Under the pieces are notes generated by a model. The model was not told the origin of the DNA and made no database searches. It saw nothing but the letters and a program-made list of their open reading frames with translations. A stretch of DNA of 60,485 bases from Actinomycetota bacterium (GTDB lineage: Bacteria; Actinomycetota; Thermoleophilia; Gaiellales; Gaiellaceae): the NCBI GenBank assembly GCA_003134505.1, contig PLBK01000037.1, positions 29,047 through 89,531 of the forward strand, read 5' to 3'. Shown one piece after another: positions 57,155 to 60,485 of this stretch. The position numbers were made by a program, and so were the translations under genes. Each line of letters begins with the position of its first letter. Position 1 is the stretch's first letter.

Positions 57155-57326
57155 GCCCGCTTCCCGCGACAGGCCCGGACGGGAGCTGGATCGGCCTGAG
57201 GGAGGCCTGCGCGCTGAATCGTCACGAAGTTGTCACGCTCGCGTGCGTACCGGCGTGGTATTTCCCATCCCTAACCCACCACCCACCCGGGGAGAGACTG
57301 CCTGCGTTCACCCGGAGGCGCGAGCC

Positions 57327-58550
57327 TCAGTGCTCGGCCGGGCTCGAATAGAGCTCGACGTAGGCGTCGATCTGGCGCTCGAGCGAGAAGCGCTCCCGCG
57401 CATCCGCCGTGCCCGCCGCGCCCATCCGCTCCCGGAGCGCACGATCGCCGAGCAGCGACTCGATCGCCGCGGCGAGCGCCGCCGGGTCGGCCGGCTCCAC
57501 GAGCACGCCGGTCTCGTCCCGCACCTGCTCGGGGATGCCGCCGACGCGGCTGGCAACGACCGGCGTTCCGCAGGCGAGCGCCTCGAGAACACCGCTCGGG
57601 AACGTGTCCGCGCGGGACGGGTGGACGTAGACGTCCGCCGCCCGCAGCCAGCCCGCCACGTCGTCCGGGGGCACCGTGCCGACGGCTCGCACCGTCGCCT
57701 GCCCGACCTGCTCCTCCCCGGGAACCGTGTCCCCGAGCGCGACGGCCTGAACGGGCGCGTCGAGCCGGCCGAGCGCCCCCTCGAGCGTCGGGAAGTCCTT
57801 GAACTCGTTCTCGCGGCCACCCTGCGCCGAGAAGACGACGAGCGGCACATCCCCGGGGACACCGAGCTCCTTGCGCGCCTGTGCCCGGTCTCCCGGCGAG
57901 AACACGCCGAGGTCGACGCCGTTCGGGATCACCACCCGTCGCACCGCGGCCGGGGCGAGCACGGACCGTTCGACCATGTCCATCAGCCAGCGCGACGGCG
58001 TCACCACCGTCAGCTCGACACCCGCGTAGATCGACCGCTTGCGCGCGAGGTTGAAGGCCGTGCCGTCGCGGAGCAGCGCAGGATAGGTGTCCAGGTGGGG
58101 ACAGTTGCCGCAGCCGCGGAGCCAGCCGTCCGAGTCGAACGGGTGCGCGCAGTGGCCGGTGAAGAGCCAGGCGTCGTGCAGCGTCGCGACGAGCGGGGCG
58201 CGCTCGGCCAGCCTGGGCAGCACGCGGAGGTCGAAGTAGCCGCCGTGCAGGTTGTGCATGTGCACGAGCTCGGGCGGCCGCGGCGGCAGCTCCAGCACGC
58301 GGCGCGACGCGGGAAAGCGGAAGTCCTCGCGGCCGCGGGCGGCGTCGATCAGGACGCCCGGATCGGTGAGAGCCCGGCGCCTCCGGGAGCCGGCCCCGCC
58401 GATCTCGAGCACCCCCTCCTCGGACGTGCGCCGGTAGCCGACCGCGAGCCACGCATCGTGTCCCCTTGCCCGCAGCGCCCGGTGCAGCGACAGCGCCACC
58501 GCCTCGGCGCCACCGCCGCGATCGGCCGTCGAGATCTGGAGGACGTTCAT
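57327..58550 (-). CDS. GT4 family glycosyltransferase
   Basis: A 407-residue enzyme: MNVLQISTADRGGGAEAVALSLHRALRARGHDAWLAVG, ELVHMHNLHGGYFDLRVLPRL, VATLHDAWLFTGHCAHPFDSDGW with CGNCPHLDTYP (a Cys-x2-Cys that may bind metal), VVTPSRWLMDMVERSVL, VIPNGVDLGVFSPGDR, VVFSAQGGRENEFKDFPTLEGAL and HPSRADTFPSGVLEALACGTPVVAS. The HxxxGHCxHP...GCxxCP segment is typical of the WcaC/colanic-type GT4 branch. ATG 58550 overlaps the upstream stop (ATGA). Confidence 0.9.
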   Translation of the reverse strand: MNVLQISTADRGGGAEAVALSLHRALRARGHDAWLAVGYRRTSEEGVLEIGGAGSRRRRALTDPGVLIDAARGREDFRFPASRRVLELPPRPPELVHMHNLHGGYFDLRVLPRLAERAPLVATLHDAWLFTGHCAHPFDSDGWLRGCGNCPHLDTYPALLRDGTAFNLARKRSIYAGVELTVVTPSRWLMDMVERSVLAPAAVRRVVIPNGVDLGVFSPGDRAQARKELGVPGDVPLVVFSAQGGRENEFKDFPTLEGALGRLDAPVQAVALGDTVPGEEQVGQATVRAVGTVPPDDVAGWLRAADVYVHPSRADTFPSGVLEALACGTPVVASRVGGIPEQVRDETGVLVEPADPAALAAAIESLLGDRALRERMGAAGTADARERFSLERQIDAYVELYSSPAEH

Positions 58551-59524
58551 CCGCGCATCCAGCCGACGAGCCGCCGGACCGATTCCCGCATCCGCCCGTG
58601 GCGCACGGCGCGCGCGAGCAGGAGCAGTTGCGCCTGCCGGGCGAGCGCCTGCCGCGAGGGTGCGCCGGCACCCGCGGCGGCCGTGTCCAGCAACGACTCG
58701 GCTTCCCGGTCGCGCCCCACACGCTGCAGCGTCGCCGCCCACTGCACGGCGTCCGACACGACCTGCCGTTCGACCTCCGAGCGCGAGACGCCCAGCCGCT
58801 CGGCGACCGCCTCGTCCAATCTCTCGACCCCGTCGAGCGGGTCCGGCCGCCCGGCCCGGCGCTCTCGCGCGGCCGCGCGCACGCACAGCGAGCCGAGCGC
58901 CTGCCGCTCGAGCTTCGTGACCGAGAACTGGCCTGGATGGAACCGGTAGCGGATCACGGGCTCTTCCAGCGCCGCGATCCCGGAGCGCTCGTCGAAGCGG
59001 AGCCAGAGGTCGTAGTCCTCGGACTGGTCGAGCCGGTAGCCGCCGAGCGCGCGGAACGCCTCGCTGCGCATCGCCACAGTCGCGTGGACGAGCTCGTTGC
59101 GCCGCGTCAGGTCGGGCGCGACCCGGCCCGGCTCGCGGTCGAACTCCCGGCCCGATTCGTCGACGAGGACGATGCCGCCGCCGAGCAGCGCGACGTCCGT
59201 GCGTGCGTCGAGATAGGCGAGCTGGCGCTCCAGCCGGTACGGGAGGGCCACGTCGTCGGCGTCCATTCGCGCGATGACCGGCGCCTCGGCGAGGGCGCAA
59301 CCCGCGTTGAGCGCGACCGTGAGCCCGCCGGGCGCCTGCGTCCGCACGCGAACGCGCTCGTCGCGACGCGCGAGCCCGGCGAGCAATCCGGGCGTCCCGT
59401 CGGTCGAGCCGTCGTCGACGACGATCAGCTCGAGATCGGAGAGCGTCTGGCCGAGGACGCTCTCGACCGCCTCGGTGAGGAACCGCTCCCCGTCCCGGAC
59501 CGGCATGACCACGCTGACCTTCAC
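58547..59524 (-). CDS. GT2 family glycosyltransferase
   Basis: A 325-residue enzyme: VSVVMPVRDGERFLTEAVESVLGQTLSDLELIVVDDGSTDGT, NAGCALAEAPVIARMDADDVALPYRLERQLAYL with the DADD metal site, LGGGIVLVDESG, ATVAMRSEAFRALGGYR and SEDYDLWLRF with the catalytic-base ED. The C-terminal ~100 residues are helical and variable (EAVAERLGVSRSEVERQVVSD). It is a typical non-processive GT2 of repeat-unit assembly. It is coupled to the genes on both sides by short overlaps. Confidence 0.92.
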   Translation of the reverse strand: MKVSVVMPVRDGERFLTEAVESVLGQTLSDLELIVVDDGSTDGTPGLLAGLARRDERVRVRTQAPGGLTVALNAGCALAEAPVIARMDADDVALPYRLERQLAYLDARTDVALLGGGIVLVDESGREFDREPGRVAPDLTRRNELVHATVAMRSEAFRALGGYRLDQSEDYDLWLRFDERSGIAALEEPVIRYRFHPGQFSVTKLERQALGSLCVRAAARERRAGRPDPLDGVERLDEAVAERLGVSRSEVERQVVSDAVQWAATLQRVGRDREAESLLDTAAAGAGAPSRQALARQAQLLLLARAVRHGRMRESVRRLVGWMRG

Positions 59525-60485
59525 GGCTCGACCAGGCTCCCGAACAGCTCGCGGTGCCGCGCCACCCAGGGCGCGAAGTCGAAGCGCTTCGCCCGGGCGC
59601 GAGCTTCGATCCGGAAGTCGTCGAGCCGTGCGAGGACATGCTCGACGCCGGCGGCCAGAAGATCAGGCGCAGGCGGCACGTCCTGCTCCCAGCTCGTGTC
59701 CGAGCCCACGCCGACACCGGCGTCCCCGACCAGCTCGGGCGTGCCGCCGCTCGCCGAGTGGACCACCGGGAGCCCGCAGGCGAGCGCCTCGAGCACGACG
59801 TTCGGGCACGGATCGTTCACCTTCGGGTGCAGGAGCACGTGTGCGCGCCGGTAGACGGACGGCGCGTCGCGCTGGGCGTAGCGGCCCGTGAACAGGACGC
59901 GGTCGGCGACGCCGAGCTGCTCGGCGAGCGCGAGGCCGTCCTCGATGAGCGCGCCCGTCACGAGCAGCCGCACCCCCGGCAGGAGGGCGAGCGTACGCAG
60001 TGCCGTCCCGAGCCGGTAGGGCTGCGTCTGGTCGCCGGCGAGCAGGAGGACGCGTCCGCCCGCGGGCGGCTCCCCGGCCGGCGTGAACTCGTTCGTGTCG
60101 ACGGCGTTGTGGAGCACCTCGCACGCGCCGGGCGGCTCGCCGAGGAACCGGTCGGCCGCCATCTTGCAGAACTCGCTCTGGTAGAGGACGTGGTCCGCTG
60201 CGGCGAGAACGTCACGGAGCCTCGCGTTCAGCTCGTCGGTGCGCTCGCCCGCCCAGCCGGGATACGCGACCCCGTTCTGGTTGACGACGATCGGCGCGCC
60301 ACGTCGCTTCGCGAGCCGGATCACGGCGCGCTCGTCGGCCGGGAGCGAGCTCGAGCCGAGGTAGAGCAGGTTGAAGTCGCGCGGTCGGTTCGGGAACACC
60401 GTCTGCAGCCGCTGGAACTTGACCATCCCTCCCTCGACCGGATCGCCCGGCGCGGGCAGCCGGCGATGGCCGTAGAAGACGGCGA
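59521..60485 (-). CDS. GT4 family glycosyltransferase (5' end beyond window)
   Basis: At least 321 residues are visible; the frame stays open to the window edge (AVFYGHRRLPAPGDPVEGGM precedes the internal ATG 60426), so the start lies outside. IVVNQNGVAYPGWAGERTDELN, VLYQSEFCKMAADRFLGEPPGACEVLHNAVDTNEF, GRVLLLAGDQTQPYRLGTALRTL, LLVTGALIEDG, LFTGRYAQRDAPSVYRRAHVLLH and PNVVLEALACGLPVVHSASGG are the GT4 donor-domain features. Its stop overlaps the GT2 start (GTGA type). Confidence 0.85.
   Translation of the reverse strand, partial: AVFYGHRRLPAPGDPVEGGMVKFQRLQTVFPNRPRDFNLLYLGSSSLPADERAVIRLAKRRGAPIVVNQNGVAYPGWAGERTDELNARLRDVLAAADHVLYQSEFCKMAADRFLGEPPGACEVLHNAVDTNEFTPAGEPPAGGRVLLLAGDQTQPYRLGTALRTLALLPGVRLLVTGALIEDGLALAEQLGVADRVLFTGRYAQRDAPSVYRRAHVLLHPKVNDPCPNVVLEALACGLPVVHSASGGTPELVGDAGVGVGSDTSWEQDVPPAPDLLAAGVEHVLARLDDFRIEARARAKRFDFAPWVARHRELFGSLVEP

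Noticed and set aside
57226-57260. Plus-strand TTGTCA ... TGGTAT as a sigma-70-type promoter
   Set aside because: Spacing is about 20 bp and no plus-strand gene follows; a minus-strand gene ends just downstream.

Overview
The window looks like chromosomal DNA of a high-GC (roughly 70% by eye) Gram-positive-type bacterium, most likely an actinobacterium of the Thermoleophilia/Gaiellales kind. The reasons are the strong G/C bias at third codon positions, the many GTG and TTG starts, the chains of genes joined by ATGA or GTGA overlaps, many apparently leaderless starts and the gene content. The taxonomic placement is inference. No rRNA, tRNA, CRISPR array, intact insertion sequence or phage gene was seen.

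Most of the window is a surface/extracellular polysaccharide locus. Bases 1-35420 hold GDP-fucose synthase, three multispanning GT39-like transferases (one more is broken), a DUF2304 + DPM1-like pair, an NHL-repeat secreted protein, a Crp-family regulator with a textbook TGTGA-N6-TCACA operator, a large polyprenyl glycosylphosphotransferase, a class II asparagine synthetase, two deacetylase-like proteins, a GNAT protein, six GT4 transferases, a Wzx-type flippase, a Wzy/O-antigen-ligase-type polymerase, two methyltransferases, a UDP-sugar 4-epimerase, a UDP-xylose synthase and secreted GH-A and GH26-PKD proteins.

Bases 35421-39919 are unlike their surroundings: a class III nucleotide cyclase fused to a STAND ATPase, a VOC protein, a degenerate MBL-fold protein and long non-coding gaps. 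Bases 39920-44338 return to polysaccharide genes (GT2, Wzz-like, sugar epimerase, secreted glucuronyl C5-epimerase-like protein). Bases 44527-47870 are a redox operon (TM protein, ApbE, ferric-reductase-like cytochrome, frameshifted NuoF-like protein, ferredoxin). Next come an ATP-grasp protein, a small coiled-coil protein and a NarL-type two-component pair. Bases 51122-60485 are a second polysaccharide block with its own minimal phosphoglycosyl transferase and eight more glycosyltransferases or GT-like proteins.

Together the genes could make sugar nucleotides (fucose, xylose, 4-epimerised hexose), load the first sugar on undecaprenyl phosphate by two different initiators, extend the chain, flip it, polymerise it and control its length. 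They could then modify it outside the cell by deacetylation, C5-epimerisation and hydrolysis.

The least expected signals are regulatory or structural. First, a 23-bp palindrome occurs three times inside glycosyltransferase genes or operons, twice translated as nearly the same peptide (LQQSVAR) directly after an ATGA gene overlap. Second, 13 gene starts have a TANNNT hexamer 6-9 nt upstream, which fits leaderless transcription; this includes two divergent gene pairs whose starts are both exactly 23 bp apart with overlapping -10 boxes. Third, the CRP-like operator lies in the same window as a nucleotide cyclase. Several decayed genes are also visible: a HIT-protein start, an unknown C-terminal fragment, an internally deleted membrane transferase and a frameshifted NuoF-like gene.
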